From Actinobacteria bacterium IMCC26103 (GTDB taxonomy: Bacteria > Actinomycetota > Actinomycetes > Nanopelagicales > Nanopelagicaceae): a stretch of 64,000 nucleotides of DNA. Below the pieces are notes generated by a model. That model ran no database searches, was not told the origin of the DNA, and saw only the letters and a program-made list of their open reading frames with translations. The position numbers were made by a program, and so were the translations under genes. Positions within the stretch are counted from its first letter, which is position 1; the number at the start of each line of letters is the position of its first letter. The stretch is from positions 1,392,517 to 1,456,516 of the forward strand of contig CP015604.1 of the NCBI GenBank assembly GCA_002284875.1. The letters run 5' to 3'. Of the stretch, positions 38,213 through 47,085 are shown one piece after another.

Positions 38213-39529
38213 CTATTCTTTCACATCAAGTGCGAGCAGATCTGCCTCATTTTCGCGACGGATGATTACGCGGGCTTTTCCATTATTTACTGCCACAACA
38301 GGGGGACGTGGCACGTGGTTGTAATTACTAGCCATGCTGCGTCCATATGCGCCAGTTGCTGGGATAGCGATTAAATCACCTGGTGCAATATCTGCCGGAA
38401 GTGAAATATCGCGAATGACAATGTCTCCGGTTTCGCAATGCTTTCCAACAACGCGCGAAGATACAGATTTTGCAGTTGATGCGCGTTGAGCTATCACCGC
38501 GTGATATTGCGCGTCATATAAAGACGGACGAATATTATCACTCATGCCGCCATCGACCGATATATAACGACGAGTTGCACCATCTTCGAGTACAACATCT
38601 TTAGTTGTTCCAACTTCATATAAAGTAAAAGTGGTTGGTCCAATGATTGCACGACCAGGTTCAATTGAAATTGTGGGGATATTTAATTTATGTTTTTCAC
38701 AGGCTGCAGTAACTGCGCTGCGCAAAGCTGGCATGACTTCACCCGGTTCAAGAGTTTCATCCTCAGGCAGATAGGCAATTCCATAACCGCCACCGAGATC
38801 TAGCTCTGGAAGTTCAGTTGAGTAAGTATCGCGATATTTGGCAAGCAGTGCAATCAAGCGATCTGCGGCAAGTTGAAATGATTCAGTCCCAAAAATCTGC
38901 GAACCAATGTGCGAATGAAATCCGCGCAGTTCTAGTTCAGGATGGGCAAGGACTGCTTGCACAGCAGCCCAAGCAGCACCGCTCGCAATTGAAAATCCAA
39001 ATTTCACATCTTCATGCGCAGTTGAAATTGATTCGTGGGTGTGGGCCTGAATTCCTGGGGTCAAGCGCAGCATCACACCTTGTACTTTGCCGTGTTTGTG
39101 CGCCATCGCGGCAACGCGATCAATCTCGTGAAGTGAGTCCATCACAATTGTCTTAACTCCCACAGCGACTGCGCGATCTATTTCCGGTAGCGATTTATTG
39201 TTGCCGTGAACTTCAATCTTTGCCGGATCAATCCCGCCAGCTAGGGCAACGGCTAGTTCTCCCCCAGTACAGACATCGATACCGATTCCGCAATCTTTAA
39301 TCCATTGTGCAACGGCTACTGAGATAAAAGCCTTTGCTGCGTAGTAAACCGTGCCGGCTTTTGATCCGAACTCATCGCGCAGTGAGTTATTCCATCCGAT
39401 AGCACGTTCGCGAAAATCTGCTTCATCGATAAAGAAGGCAGGTGTTCCAAAATCTTTTGCTAATTGCGCAGCCGGTATTCCAGATAGGTGTAGTTCACCA
39501 TTGGTGAATGAGATATTTCTCGACCACAT
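38213..39529 (-). CDS. lysA: Diaminopimelate decarboxylase
   Basis: The 438-aa PLP enzyme makes L-lysine from meso-diaminopimelate. The PLP lysine lies in VYYAAKAF and the conserved GGGYGIAY and CETGDI motifs are present. It follows argS by 3 nt, an arrangement shared with corynebacteria and mycobacteria, where argS-lysA are co-transcribed. Confidence 0.96.
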   Translation of the reverse strand: MWSRNISFTNGELHLSGIPAAQLAKDFGTPAFFIDEADFRERAIGWNNSLRDEFGSKAGTVYYAAKAFISVAVAQWIKDCGIGIDVCTGGELAVALAGGIDPAKIEVHGNNKSLPEIDRAVAVGVKTIVMDSLHEIDRVAAMAHKHGKVQGVMLRLTPGIQAHTHESISTAHEDVKFGFSIASGAAWAAVQAVLAHPELELRGFHSHIGSQIFGTESFQLAADRLIALLAKYRDTYSTELPELDLGGGYGIAYLPEDETLEPGEVMPALRSAVTAACEKHKLNIPTISIEPGRAIIGPTTFTLYEVGTTKDVVLEDGATRRYISVDGGMSDNIRPSLYDAQYHAVIAQRASTAKSVSSRVVGKHCETGDIVIRDISLPADIAPGDLIAIPATGAYGRSMASNYNHVPRPPVVAVNNGKARVIIRRENEADLLALDVKE

Positions 39530-39532
39530 GGA

Positions 39533-41197
39533 TTACATCCTTTCCGGCGCGCTGACGCCAAGTAAGTCAAGGCCATTCTTCAGTACTTGCAGAGTTGCTG
39601 CACACAAATTAATTCGTGAGCTATGAAGCGAAGAAATTGGCTCGTCTCCCATTGGAAGCACGCGGCAATCAGCGTAGAACCCGTGATAAACCCCGGCGAG
39701 CTCTTCCAGATAACGTGCCACGCGATGCGGCTCGCGAAGTTCGGCAGCGCCGGCGACGATGCGAGGAAATTCGGCAAGTGAGCCCAGTAGTTCGTTCTCG
39801 CGATCATGGCTAAGTTGCGCAGGATCAAAGTTATCTAAACTGGCTGGGACTTTAAGTTCTGCTGCGTTACGCAGAACAGCAGCAATACGAGCGTGTGCAT
39901 ATTGCACGTAATAAACCGGATTCTCGTTGGTATTACGTTTCAAAATATCTATATCCATCACCATCGGCGTATCTACGGGATACCTAATCAATGTGTAACG
40001 CGCTGCATCAACGCCAACTTTTTCTACTAACTCTTCCAGAGTAATAATTGTGCCGGCGCGCTTAGAGAGTTTTACCTCTTCGCCACCTTCCATAATCTTT
40101 ACTAGTTGCCCGATCAAGATATGGATGTTGTATTCAGGGTCATCGCCAGCGCATGCTGCAGTGGCCTTTAAGCGATGGATATAACCGTGATGATCTGCGC
40201 CCAACATATAGATACAGATATCAAAACCACGTTCGCGCTTATTGATGTAGTAAGCGGTGTCAGATGAGAAATAAGTTAAATCGCCATTGGCTTTAACTAG
40301 CACGCGATCTTTATCATCACCAAAGTCAGTGGTGCGTAGCCATGTTGCGCCATCGACTTCAAAGACATGGCCTTGCGAGCGCAACTTATCTAAACCATGT
40401 TCGACGCTGCCGCCATCGTGTAGCGAACGCTCTGAAAACCAGACATCAAAATGGGTATTAAAGGTATCCAAGACGCGCTGTTGATCTTTAAGTTGTAGTT
40501 GATATGCCGCTTCGCGGAATGCAACCAGCCTTTCTGCAGCCGGAAGAGATGTGATTGCAGAATTTTCTGCCACAACCGCCTTTGCTAAATCTGCGATGTA
40601 TTCGCCTTGATATCCATCTTCTGGAATCGGCTCACCCAAAGCTGCTGCCTGTACAGATTGGCCAAATAAATCCATCTGGTTGCCACGATCGTTTATATAA
40701 AACTCGCGAGTCACAGATGCGCCGGCTGCGCTAAGTACACGCCCTAACGCATCTCCAACTGCCGCCCAACGCGTGTGACCTAAGTGCAACGGACCAGTTG
40801 GGTTAGCGCTAATGAATTCTAAGTTGATCTTTACTCCAGCTAAAGCAGTTCCATGTCCATAGCCATTTTTTGCACTTAATATGGTGCGAACTAAATCTGC
40901 TTGGCTGGCGCGATTTAAGGTGATGTTGATAAAACCTGGACCTGCGATAGCAACGGATGCAACTTCGGGAAGGGTTTCCAGATCTGCCTTTAAAAGCTCG
41001 GCAACCTCGCGCGGATTTTTGCCAGCAGGCTTGGCTAATTGCAGCGCGATAGAAGAGGCGTAATCGCCATGGTCGCGATTTTTAGGACGCTCCAGCGGAA
41101 TAACGGCAGGTACAGATCCGATCAAATCACCGCGTTCGATGGCGCGAGAAATAGCGCCCTGAATTTGGGCTGCTAATAGATCAGAATGCGAACTCAC
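39533..41197 (-). CDS. argS: Arginyl-tRNA synthetase
   Basis: The 554-aa class I synthetase has the HIGH-type motif HLGH in NPTGPLHLGHTRWA, a KLSK-type motif in EVKLSKRAGT, and a C-terminal anticodon-binding helix bundle. It starts with GTG at 41197, with TAACCT 6 nt upstream, so the argS-lysA-hom-thrC-thrB unit probably begins with a leaderless transcript. Confidence 0.97.
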   Translation of the reverse strand: MSSHSDLLAAQIQGAISRAIERGDLIGSVPAVIPLERPKNRDHGDYASSIALQLAKPAGKNPREVAELLKADLETLPEVASVAIAGPGFINITLNRASQADLVRTILSAKNGYGHGTALAGVKINLEFISANPTGPLHLGHTRWAAVGDALGRVLSAAGASVTREFYINDRGNQMDLFGQSVQAAALGEPIPEDGYQGEYIADLAKAVVAENSAITSLPAAERLVAFREAAYQLQLKDQQRVLDTFNTHFDVWFSERSLHDGGSVEHGLDKLRSQGHVFEVDGATWLRTTDFGDDKDRVLVKANGDLTYFSSDTAYYINKRERGFDICIYMLGADHHGYIHRLKATAACAGDDPEYNIHILIGQLVKIMEGGEEVKLSKRAGTIITLEELVEKVGVDAARYTLIRYPVDTPMVMDIDILKRNTNENPVYYVQYAHARIAAVLRNAAELKVPASLDNFDPAQLSHDRENELLGSLAEFPRIVAGAAELREPHRVARYLEELAGVYHGFYADCRVLPMGDEPISSLHSSRINLCAATLQVLKNGLDLLGVSAPERM

Positions 41198-41203
41198 TAG
41201 GCA

Positions 41204-41209
41204 AGGTTA
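41204..41209 (-). promoter_or_regulatory. Leaderless-type -10 box of the argS operon
   Basis: TAACCT on the minus strand lies 6 nt before the GTG start of argS. It would head the whole amino-acid operon down to thrB. Confidence 0.45.
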
Positions 41210-41223
41210 CCCTGCCTGAGAAT

Positions 41224-42381
41224 TTACTTTCCGAACCCCATTAAGTGCTCTAGCGCGAGTTGATTAAGGGCTTCATATTGATATCCGCGAACTCCTGCGG
41301 CTTCAACATCGAATGAATCCTTTGCGAGATCTTTCCAGCTTTCGCCATCTCCCATTGTGTTCTCGGTAAGGCCTGGAATATTGGAATCTTTCTGCGCCTG
41401 GATTACACGAGGATCGTTGCGATAAGCAGTTGCACGTTCTTTTAGCGCTAAATAGGTGCGCATATTTGCAGTCGCAGAATCCCAAACGCCTTTATCGTCT
41501 TCGGTGCGACCTGGTTTGTAATCAAAGTGCTTAGGGCCGTCATATTTATAACGCTCAAGTAGTTCGACAAGGAAGAAGGCAGATTTAAGATCGCCATGTC
41601 CAAAGACCAAATCCTGATCGAACTTTGGACCATGCTGCCCATTTAGATCGATATGGAATAACTTCTTCTGCCATAACGCCTGGGCGATACCGTGAACAAA
41701 GTTAAGCCCCGCCATTTGTTCGTGGCCGACTTCTGGATTTAAGCCAACTAACTCTGGATGATCAAGAGTGTAGATAAAGGCAAGTGCGTGGCCGATCGTT
41801 GGCAAGAAGATATCGCCACGAGGTTCATTTGGCTTTGGCTCAATTGCAAATTTAATTTTGTAACCATTATCTAAAACAAATTGGCTAAGCAAATTAAAGG
41901 CTTCGCGCATACGCTCGTGTGCAACGTAGGCATCCTTTGCCGCATCTGATTCGGCGCCTTCCCGGCCGCCCCAACAAACATAGGTGTGTGCGCCGAGTTC
42001 AACGGCTAGTTCGATATTTCGCATCGCTTTACGAAGTGCGTAACGACGGATATCACGATCGTTGCTTGTAAATGCACCATCTTTAAAGACTGGGTGTGAG
42101 AAAAGATTTGTAGTTGCCATCGGTACTTTCATACCGGTCTCATCTAAAGCTTTCTTAAAGCGATCGATATGTCCGCGACGTGATGAATCATCGCTACCAA
42201 ATGGAATTAAATCATCGTCGTGAAATGTCACACCGTATGCACCACGCGCTGCGAGTTCATTAACTGTGCGCACTGGATCGAGCGCCCCACGAGTTGCATC
42301 ACCGAAGGGATCGCGCGCCTGCCAACCTACTGTCCAGAGTCCAAAGGTGAACTTATCGGCGGGCGTTGGTGTTAATGACAT
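41224..42381 (-). CDS. xylA: Xylose isomerase
   Basis: The 385-aa TIM-barrel enzyme converts D-xylose to D-xylulose (and glucose to fructose). The start [17 protein letters not shown] is typical of the class I actinobacterial enzymes. Metal and substrate residues are seen in the active-site His of [10 protein letters not shown], the [13 protein letters not shown] glutamate, and the [11 protein letters not shown] and [10 protein letters not shown] aspartates. A GAGGAAG ribosome site is present. No xylulokinase or xylose transporter lies nearby, so xylA stands alone here. Confidence 0.97.
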   Translation of the reverse strand: MSLTPTPADKFTFGLWTVGWQARDPFGDATRGALDPVRTVNELAARGAYGVTFHDDDLIPFGSDDSSRRGHIDRFKKALDETGMKVPMATTNLFSHPVFKDGAFTSNDRDIRRYALRKAMRNIELAVELGAHTYVCWGGREGAESDAAKDAYVAHERMREAFNLLSQFVLDNGYKIKFAIEPKPNEPRGDIFLPTIGHALAFIYTLDHPELVGLNPEVGHEQMAGLNFVHGIAQALWQKKLFHIDLNGQHGPKFDQDLVFGHGDLKSAFFLVELLERYKYDGPKHFDYKPGRTEDDKGVWDSATANMRTYLALKERATAYRNDPRVIQAQKDSNIPGLTENTMGDGESWKDLAKDSFDVEAAGVRGYQYEALNQLALEHLMGFGK

Positions 42382-42522
42382 TTAACTTCCTCACTTGATC
42401 GCAGGTGTGGCCAGTTGGCGCACTCCCGTGGGCCTCTTCAGCCACAATTTTGTATAAAGCAAACTTACCTCTAACCTATGCATCAGTACATGAGTTTTCT
42501 GTAACATTCTCATGACGCTCCA

Positions 42523-42604
42523 GCGGGAGTGGTGAAATGGCAGACACGCAAGTCTTAGGAACTTGTGCTCCGGCGTGCGGGTTCAAGTCCCGCCTCCCGC
42601 ACCA
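42523..42604 (+). tRNA. tRNA-Leu (anticodon TAG)
   Basis: The sequence folds with acceptor stem GCGGGAG/CTCCCGC, anticodon stem-loop CAAGT-CTTAGGA-ACTTG (anticodon TAG), a short variable arm and T-arm GGGTTCAAGTCCC. The 3' CCA is encoded. It reads CUA and related leucine codons. Confidence 0.95.
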
Positions 42605-42610
42605 GCAAGA

Positions 42611-42616
42611 TAATAT
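42611..42616 (+). promoter_or_regulatory. Leaderless-type -10 box next to tRNA-Leu 3' end
   Basis: TAATAT lies 7 nt after the tRNA CCA end and 5 nt before the ATG at 42622. Confidence 0.4.
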
Positions 42617-42621
42617 TTAAT

Positions 42622-42957
42622 ATGGCTAAAGCATCACGTGCAAAGATAAAGATGACGCAAGCCAAAATTGCGCACGAAGCTGCCGCAAGGCGTGCGGCAA
42701 AAGCTAATTCAAAAAATATCGCCGCAAATAACAGCGAAGTTGATTTAGATGCCTACGCGGCAGTCGATGGCGTTTGGGTGGAACTTGGGTTGGCAGCACC
42801 AGCGCGCAGAGCGTTGATCGATGAAGGACTTTATAAAGTCAGCGATTTAAGAAAATACTCGATAGATGCCATAAAGGATATGCACGGTATGGGTCCAAAT
42901 GCGATTCGGATATTGATTACCGCGATGAAGAAGAGTGATATCTCTTTCCGGAAATAA
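42622..42957 (+). CDS. Small basic protein with RpoA-CTD-like helix-hairpin-helix domain
   Basis: The 111-aa protein starts with a basic helix (residues 1-35, many Lys, Arg and Ala). The last 60 residues (ELGLAAPARRALIDEGLYKV, then SDLRKYSIDAIKDMHGMGPN) resemble the C-terminal domain of RNA polymerase alpha, with the GMGPNAI hairpin. Such domains contact AT-rich DNA or transcription factors. It could therefore bind DNA or RNA polymerase, but this is inference from the fold. It lies 17 nt after a tRNA gene. Confidence 0.7.
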   Translation: MAKASRAKIKMTQAKIAHEAAARRAAKANSKNIAANNSEVDLDAYAAVDGVWVELGLAAPARRALIDEGLYKVSDLRKYSIDAIKDMHGMGPNAIRILITAMKKSDISFRK

Positions 42958-42974
42958 CTTACTGGCGCAAGAAG

Positions 42975-43241
42975 TTAGTTAGTAATCGCCCAAGTAACTA
43001 GGGCTGCACCTAACACGGCAAGTAAAGCCATAACTTCGCGACGAGCGAGCAGGCTATAGGCGCCCTTGGCAAAGGTGGTTAACAACATCGCAATTCCTGG
43101 AATAACAATTGTTAGCGAATTAGTGAGAACTCCCTCTTTTCCAGTTTGATAGCGCAAATTAATTAGCCCTATGGCAAGAAGTAAATAACTGGCCATGCGG
43201 TAATTATTTAGCGCATATTTCGAAAGAGTCGCTTTTGTCAT
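42975..43241 (-). CDS. Small membrane protein of unknown function
   Basis: The 88-aa protein has three predicted membrane helices (about residues 15-30, 40-60 and 68-86) and a short basic N-terminus. It lies 74 nt beyond the actinorhodopsin stop, past a terminator, in the same direction. No family is recognised. A role next to the rhodopsin is possible but unsupported. Confidence 0.6.
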   Translation of the reverse strand: MTKATLSKYALNNYRMASYLLLAIGLINLRYQTGKEGVLTNSLTIVIPGIAMLLTTFAKGAYSLLARREVMALLAVLGAALVTWAITN

Positions 43242-43260
43242 ATCCCTATCCTACAAATAT

Positions 43261-43292
43261 TAAAGGGGCGCCGGTTTCCCGACGCCCCTTTA
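43261..43292 (-). terminator. Rho-independent terminator after actinorhodopsin
   Basis: TAAAGGGGCG (43261-43270) pairs with CGCCCCTTTA (43283-43292) around a 12-nt loop. On the minus strand this follows the rhodopsin stop by about 22 nt. Confidence 0.85.
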
Positions 43293-43314
43293 ACTTTAAC
43301 TATTTATAAGACGA

Positions 43315-44076
43315 TTAGTGATCGTCCTTCATGCCTTCAGCGTGTGACTTCATACGAGCGATCTTCAAAATTGTGAGACCGAATACGCACTTTGCCAAGA
43401 TGTCAGCGACTGTGTAACCAACTTGAACGCCAACGAACTGCTGAGCTGTTGCCATACCTTCGCCCATGCCAAGGATGTATGAGATTGGGTATACGCCCCA
43501 TGTCGCGATCAAGAGAAGACGCAAGCGACCTACAGTTGCTGCGACTCCTTCTGGCTGGCGATCAAGTGACTTGCCAAGCTCTACGAACAAGACATAGAGG
43601 ATGTATAGGAATGGAAGTGTTGATAGAACACCGTATAGAACCTGTGTGTTCTGATCGTTTGAGATTTCACCTGGGTAACCAAGTGCGATCATCGCAGCTG
43701 CTGCTGGAACCAAACGAGTGATGAGTGAGCGAGAAACTTCCTTTGCAAGTGCAAGCACTGCAATTACTTCTACTAGAAGTAGAGGAACAGTTAATAGCCA
43801 GTCAACATAACGGTATGCCTCGTTAAATGCACCCTGGTCTCCTGAAACTTTAACTGACATATCCATTGATGCTTCTGAGAATGAGTTAAAGATTCTCCAG
43901 TAGTGGTAGCCAGCAATGAATGTAACCATTGATGACATTACGAGAGCGTTGCGGTACTTAGGTAGTACACGACTTTGGGAAACAAGTGTGTAAACAGTGC
44001 ATGCAAGCATAGAAACTAGCCCAAACGAGAAGATGTTATAGACGAGGTTCCATTCGTTGCTCGAAAGTTTAATCAT
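43315..44076 (-). CDS. Actinorhodopsin, light-driven proton pump
   Basis: The 253-aa protein has seven membrane helices and all residues of a proton pump. The retinal Schiff-base lysine is Lys229 (DILAKC), the proton acceptor Asp92 and the donor Glu103 lie in VDWLLTVPLLLVEV, and His58 in AGYHYW matches the acceptor-linked His of proteorhodopsin. Leu100 at the tuning site predicts green absorption. Gly149 and Thr153 (YGVLSTLPF) match the residues that open the carotenoid-binding fenestration of xanthorhodopsin. A strong GGAGG ribosome site lies 9 nt upstream, unlike the many leaderless genes nearby. Confidence 0.96.
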   Translation of the reverse strand: MIKLSSNEWNLVYNIFSFGLVSMLACTVYTLVSQSRVLPKYRNALVMSSMVTFIAGYHYWRIFNSFSEASMDMSVKVSGDQGAFNEAYRYVDWLLTVPLLLVEVIAVLALAKEVSRSLITRLVPAAAAMIALGYPGEISNDQNTQVLYGVLSTLPFLYILYVLFVELGKSLDRQPEGVAATVGRLRLLLIATWGVYPISYILGMGEGMATAQQFVGVQVGYTVADILAKCVFGLTILKIARMKSHAEGMKDDH

Positions 44077-44333
44077 GTAAATAAGCCTCCGTGGGGTGCT
44101 TAATACTTTAAAGACCAGGCGGCCCCTAAAGCCAGAAACGAACCATGAAATCCTCGAGGAACCTCATTGCCCTTAACTGGTAAGTCCTATTGTGTGCCTC
44201 TTGCGAAGAGTTTGCACTCACTTACTGGGGTATTTTTCAAAGATTTTTCAGATAATTCGGACATTTCACGCTCATTCTGGGGCTATCACCTGCTTTAAAT
44301 AGCCCAATCCTCTCCGCGGCTAGGCTTACACAT
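44077..44333. promoter_or_regulatory. Control region between actinorhodopsin and an MFS gene
   Basis: This is the longest protein-free gap between two protein genes in the window (257 bp). It holds the GGAGG site of the rhodopsin gene, a minus-strand TAAAGT -10 candidate near 44107-44112, the perfect palindrome TCCTCGAGGA at 44151-44160, a hairpin CTCTT-GCG-AAGAG at 44198-44210, and TAGGCT at 44321-44326, which is 7 nt before the ATG of the MFS gene. The palindrome sits where an activator or repressor of rhodopsin expression could bind. Confidence 0.45.
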
Positions 44334-45554
44334 ATGCGCGAGCAATTAACTGAACTTCGGGAACATCGCGGCTTTAGTACCCTAGCAACTTCGCGCTTTA
44401 TCTCAAATGTAGGAAATGGCATCTCGCCCGTTGCCTTAGCTTTCGGAGTTTTGGCGCTGCCCGGTGCCACCGCAAAAGATTTAAGTATCGTCATGGCCGC
44501 ACGGATGTTTCCGATGATTTCGTTGATGTTATTCGGCGGGGTAATCGGTGATCGCTTTAAAAGAAATCGAATCGTTGGCGGGGCAGATGTAATTGGTAGT
44601 GGTTTTGCCGCAGTTAGCGCGATCTCGTTAATTGTTGGTCACTCCAGCGTCTTCTTACTTGCCTTAATGGGCGCGCTCTTTGGAATATTAAATGCCCTTT
44701 GGTGGCCCGCCATGTCTGGGGTCCTTCCTGAGATTTTGCCAAAGGCAAAGTTGCAGCACGGTAATGCAGTTATAAGTATGACCACCAATATTGGTTATGT
44801 AATCGGTGCGCTCATTGGCGGAACTTTAGTGACCGCCTTTGGTTCCGGTTGGGCGCTATTGGTTGATGCGGTCAGCTTCTTAATCGCCGGTATTTTGGTC
44901 TGGAATTTAGAACTACCAACGATTATCCGTGAAAATAAGAACACGGTATTTCAAGATTTAAAATCAGGCTGGTACGAATTTATCTCCCACTCTTGGGTGG
45001 TAACTGTCGTTATCTCATTTGCCATAATCAATTTGGCATTTGAATCCATGTTGCAGGTCCTCGGCCCGCTTAACTTTGCAGATATCGCAAGTGGTCCCAA
45101 GTTCTGGTCTTATAACTTAGCGGCGCTGACTTTGGGAATGTTAAGCGGCAGCCTTATTTCGCTTAAGGTGCACTTCCCGCGTCCATTATTCTTTGGGATG
45201 TTAGTTATCGCCGCATCTTCGGTCTGGGATTTTTCACTAGCCATGAAATCTCCACTGTGGGTTTCGCTAATCTGTGCCTTTTTCTCGGGTATGGCGATCG
45301 ATATTTTTATGGTTGTCTGGAATACATCGCTTCAGGCTCACATTCCAGAAGAGTCTTACTCGCGCGTTGTTGCATATGACGCCTTTGGTTCATTTGGACT
45401 TTCACCTTTAGGCATTGCAATCGCGGGGCCACTGGCGCAAGCCTTTGGCGTGAGCACGATGATCTATGTGACGGGTGCGATGACTTTATTCGCCGCGCTG
45501 ACTTCTTTGCTCGTTAAATCAGTGCGTAACCTAAAACCAGTCGTTAGCCCTTAG
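44334..45554 (+). CDS. MFS exporter, EntS-like
   Basis: The 406-aa protein has twelve predicted helices and an EntS-like N-terminus (FSTLATSRFISNVGNGI) with the MFS loop GDRFKRNRIV. This branch exports siderophores or drugs. A leaderless promoter lies just upstream. The substrate is unknown. Confidence 0.85.
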   Translation: MREQLTELREHRGFSTLATSRFISNVGNGISPVALAFGVLALPGATAKDLSIVMAARMFPMISLMLFGGVIGDRFKRNRIVGGADVIGSGFAAVSAISLIVGHSSVFLLALMGALFGILNALWWPAMSGVLPEILPKAKLQHGNAVISMTTNIGYVIGALIGGTLVTAFGSGWALLVDAVSFLIAGILVWNLELPTIIRENKNTVFQDLKSGWYEFISHSWVVTVVISFAIINLAFESMLQVLGPLNFADIASGPKFWSYNLAALTLGMLSGSLISLKVHFPRPLFFGMLVIAASSVWDFSLAMKSPLWVSLICAFFSGMAIDIFMVVWNTSLQAHIPEESYSRVVAYDAFGSFGLSPLGIAIAGPLAQAFGVSTMIYVTGAMTLFAALTSLLVKSVRNLKPVVSP

Positions 45555-45563
45555 GGTGGTGTT

Positions 45564-46232
45564 ATGAGTAAAGAGGCGAACGAGCGCGACAAGCTAGCAG
45601 CGACGATTCCGCCAAAGTTACGCGGTTGGTTTCATTTGGGAGCAACTCCCGTCGTCATTATCGCTTCCTTAGTCCTATTTATCTTCAGTAAAAGTTCCTT
45701 AAAATTTGCAGTTGCTCTTTATTCAATTAGCGCGATCATGCTCTTTAGCGTCTCTGCAATTTATCACCGTGTTCCTTGGTCTCCCGAAAAGAAGAAGATC
45801 TGGCGCCGTTGGGATCATGCCAATATAAATTTATTAATTGCCGGCTCGTACACGCCTTTTGCGGTTGCCTTATTACATGGCAACGACCGCACGATTTTGC
45901 TCTCTGTTGTTTGGGTCGGCGCCTTAGCCGGAGTTGCTCTGCGAGTTTTTTGGGTTAACGCTCCCCGCTTGTTATATGTCGCCAATTATTTACTGCTCGG
46001 CTGGGTCGCAATCGTTTACACGCCACAGCTATATAAAGAAGGTGGCTTCTGGGTCCTCATACCAATCATTATCGGCGGCCTCTTTTATTCGGTCGGGGCC
46101 ATCTTTTACGCCCTTAAAAAACCAGGTCGTAACGCCAAGTATTTCGGCTTCCACGAGCTCTTCCATATCTTTGTGCTGGCCGCGTGGGTATCGCAATATC
46201 TCGCCGTCTCCTTCGCTATATACCGCCAATAA
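45564..46232 (+). CDS. Hemolysin III / TrhA family membrane protein
   Basis: The 222-aa protein has seven helices and the metal-site residues of the PAQR superfamily: SAIYHRVPW, WDHANINLLIAGSYTP and FHELFHIFV. Members regulate membrane energetics or lipid homeostasis; true hemolysis is doubtful. It starts 9 nt after the MFS gene with a GGTGG ribosome site, so the two are co-transcribed. Confidence 0.9.
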   Translation: MSKEANERDKLAATIPPKLRGWFHLGATPVVIIASLVLFIFSKSSLKFAVALYSISAIMLFSVSAIYHRVPWSPEKKKIWRRWDHANINLLIAGSYTPFAVALLHGNDRTILLSVVWVGALAGVALRVFWVNAPRLLYVANYLLLGWVAIVYTPQLYKEGGFWVLIPIIIGGLFYSVGAIFYALKKPGRNAKYFGFHELFHIFVLAAWVSQYLAVSFAIYRQ

Positions 46233-46264
46233 GTCACCCACTTTAAGAGTTTGCGCCTTTGCCC

Positions 46265-46270
46265 TAATCT
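46265..46270 (+). promoter_or_regulatory. Leaderless-type -10 box of the coiled-coil gene
   Basis: TAATCT is followed by 6 nt and the ATG at 46277. Confidence 0.5.
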
Positions 46271-46276
46271 AGGCAC

Positions 46277-47080
46277 ATGGCTGAGAAGAAGAATTTCCTA
46301 AATTGGGTCGGTTTTAATGAGAGTGAAAGCACTGCTCCATCATCAGTGGACCGTATCCGCGAACTTGAATCCCAGTTAAATGACCTGCGCTCTCGCCGCG
46401 ACATCACAACTTTAAGTAAAGAAGAGTTTGAGATCTTGGCAACGGAAACCGCCATGGCGATGATCAAATCTGCACAGAGCCGCGAAGCAAAAGCTCTCTC
46501 CACCTCTGAACGAATATCTTTAGAAGCATCGCGTCAAGCAAAAGATGCTATCGAGGGCGCAGAAACCAAGGCTCGTTCAATTCTCTCTGGCGCTGAAGCG
46601 CGTGGACGTAAATATATAAATGTTGCTGAGGCCGAAGCAGCAGAAAGAGTGGCAGAAGCAGAACGTGAAGCGCAGTCACTCTTTGATGAAAAGCGCCGCG
46701 AAGTTGCCGCGCTGGCTCAAGCTGCTCGCCGAGAAGGCGAGAGAATCATTACCGAAGCAACTGGTGAAGTAGCCGAATATCGCCAATGGCTAAGCGGTGT
46801 TATCTCTGAAGCAGAGCGGTTATATCGCATTCAAACTCAATCATTAGATGCTGCAGAAAACGCGATTTCACAGAGTAGAAACCGCTTAGATAGCGCCTTC
46901 GCCCGGTTAGCAGAACTTCATAAGAACGTTACTGAAAATTTAAATGCTGATAACTCAGTTATTGATACCGGACCGAAAAAGGTCGTAAGCCAGCGCACCA
47001 AACCAGCTCTCGTTGCACCAAAAAAGAAGGCAGTTGCAAAGAAGTCAGTTGCAAAGAAAAAGCCTGCTAAGCGTAAGTAA
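46277..47080 (+). CDS. Coiled-coil protein with histone-like lysine tail
   Basis: The 267-aa protein begins with a short segment (MAEKKNFLNWVGFNE), then forms one continuous predicted coiled coil (about residues 25-220) rich in Ala, Glu, Arg and Gln, similar in style to DivIVA or ATP synthase b. It ends in a Lys/Ala tail (KKKAVAKKSVAKKKPAKRK) of the histone H1 kind. It could be a cytoskeletal or pole-organising protein that touches DNA or acidic polymers. I do not recognise a characterised family. It is followed 5 nt later by an acyltransferase gene. Confidence 0.75.
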   Translation: MAEKKNFLNWVGFNESESTAPSSVDRIRELESQLNDLRSRRDITTLSKEEFEILATETAMAMIKSAQSREAKALSTSERISLEASRQAKDAIEGAETKARSILSGAEARGRKYINVAEAEAAERVAEAEREAQSLFDEKRREVAALAQAARREGERIITEATGEVAEYRQWLSGVISEAERLYRIQTQSLDAAENAISQSRNRLDSAFARLAELHKNVTENLNADNSVIDTGPKKVVSQRTKPALVAPKKKAVAKKSVAKKKPAKRK

Positions 47081-47085
47081 TTAAA

